From NCBI RefSeq assembly GCF_014898055.3, contig NW_023601433.1:67404767-67468766 (forward strand): a DNA stretch of 64,000 nt. The letters are read 5' to 3'. Positions 63,641 through 64,000 of the stretch are shown here, in pieces. The stretch is from Talpa occidentalis. Lineage: Eukaryota > Chordata > Mammalia > Eulipotyphla > Talpidae. How positions within the stretch are numbered: the stretch's first letter is position 1; each line of letters begins with the position of its first letter. The notes under the pieces are model-generated. The model saw nothing but the letters and a program-made list of their open reading frames with translations, was not told the origin of the DNA and did no database searches. Position numbers and translations under genes: made by a program.

Positions 63641-64000
63641 TGTCAATTGCACTTTTAGTTTTCCTAATAAGATACTGGTTCCCATAGAGATTTCTGCTTG
63701 GGTACCTTGTGATTCTCTGTGTCTATCTCTTTTTTCTCTAATTTTGGGTAGGGAAGCTTGTCCCTGCAAGCGCACTTTTCTGATGACTCTAAGAAAAGTA
63801 GTTGGTTTTTTAGTTTGTCTATCCTTTTACTTATTAAGATGGTGTGAACCAAAATGCAGAAGTACTGTATAAAAGTCATTTAATGCTACATAATGAACTA
63901 ACCACAACTTAAAAATTTTATTGTGCTGTATTTTCATTTTTATTTTGTTGAACAAATAAATGCCTTTTGGTTTCTTTTTCTTTTTTTCTTTTTTTGACCC

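Larger units (their letters stand above)
59245..64000 (+). other. MLLT10: MLLT10 intron, start only
   Basis: This begins with the donor 'gtaagt' and runs to the end of the window without another exon. It holds a MIR (59448-59640), ancient repeats, two young SINEs in opposite orientation, a GT microsatellite and a hAT fossil. 62610-63230 shows only old, purine-rich sequence with no clear identity. Confidence 0.8.

Overview
The window is vertebrate, and specifically mammalian, nuclear DNA. It is AT-rich and intron-dominated, with short conserved coding exons bounded by GT/AG splice sites and heavy loading with LINE-1, tRNA-derived SINEs, MIR, DNA-transposon fossils, processed pseudogenes and one solo LTR. 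The only host gene I can support is MLLT10 (AF10), on the + strand. Five internal coding exons are visible at 1026-1135, 28993-29096, 30926-31019, 33192-33287 and 59149-59244. They join in frame and encode the end of the zinc-knuckle, all of the second (extended) PHD finger and the Lys-rich stretch after it. Both gene ends lie outside the window.

The species is not certain. The dominant SINE has a tRNA head (A box and B box), a body of about 230 bp, and usually an AATAAA plus TCTTT tail (a 'T+' mammalian SINE). It does not match, from memory, the carnivore, horse, pig, camelid, cetacean/ruminant, VES-bat or primate families. A laurasiatherian lineage such as a non-VES bat is plausible but unproven. 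I count 36 copies. They form an age series: old 'O' copies ('aactggggtacaggcc' body), intermediate 'I' copies with a short head, and CpG-rich young 'Y' copies ('cactgggtacagtcagaagcgcggg' type body). Nearly all have recognisable target-site duplications (TSDs).

Layout. 1-1.1 kb: SINE and first exon. 1.1-29 kb: a 27.9-kb intron with an HNRNPA1 retropseudogene (3.2-4.6 kb), a young 5'-truncated L1 (4.9-5.9 kb), a RANBP1 retropseudogene with a 16-bp TSD (7.2-7.8 kb), a nested stack at 10.9-16.6 kb (old L1 containing SINEs and a young L1, which itself contains a solo LTR and a SINE), and a perfect 131-bp inverted repeat whose arms are at 17.07 and 19.65 kb. 29-33.3 kb: three exons with two short introns. 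33.3-59.1 kb: a 25.9-kb intron with more SINEs, a Tigger-like MITE (41.7 kb), an L1 inside an older repeat (51.2 kb) and two L1s head to head (53.8-56.9 kb). 59.1-64 kb: the last visible exon and the start of the next intron, with a MIR, two young SINEs facing each other and an old hAT fossil.

The most unusual signals are the perfect inverted repeat fused to a broken SINE, a SINE subtype with a replaced 3' tail, a SINE that is only a tRNA head plus poly(A), and the solo LTR nested in L1 antisense to MLLT10. I saw no new protein-coding system, CRISPR array or prokaryotic feature.
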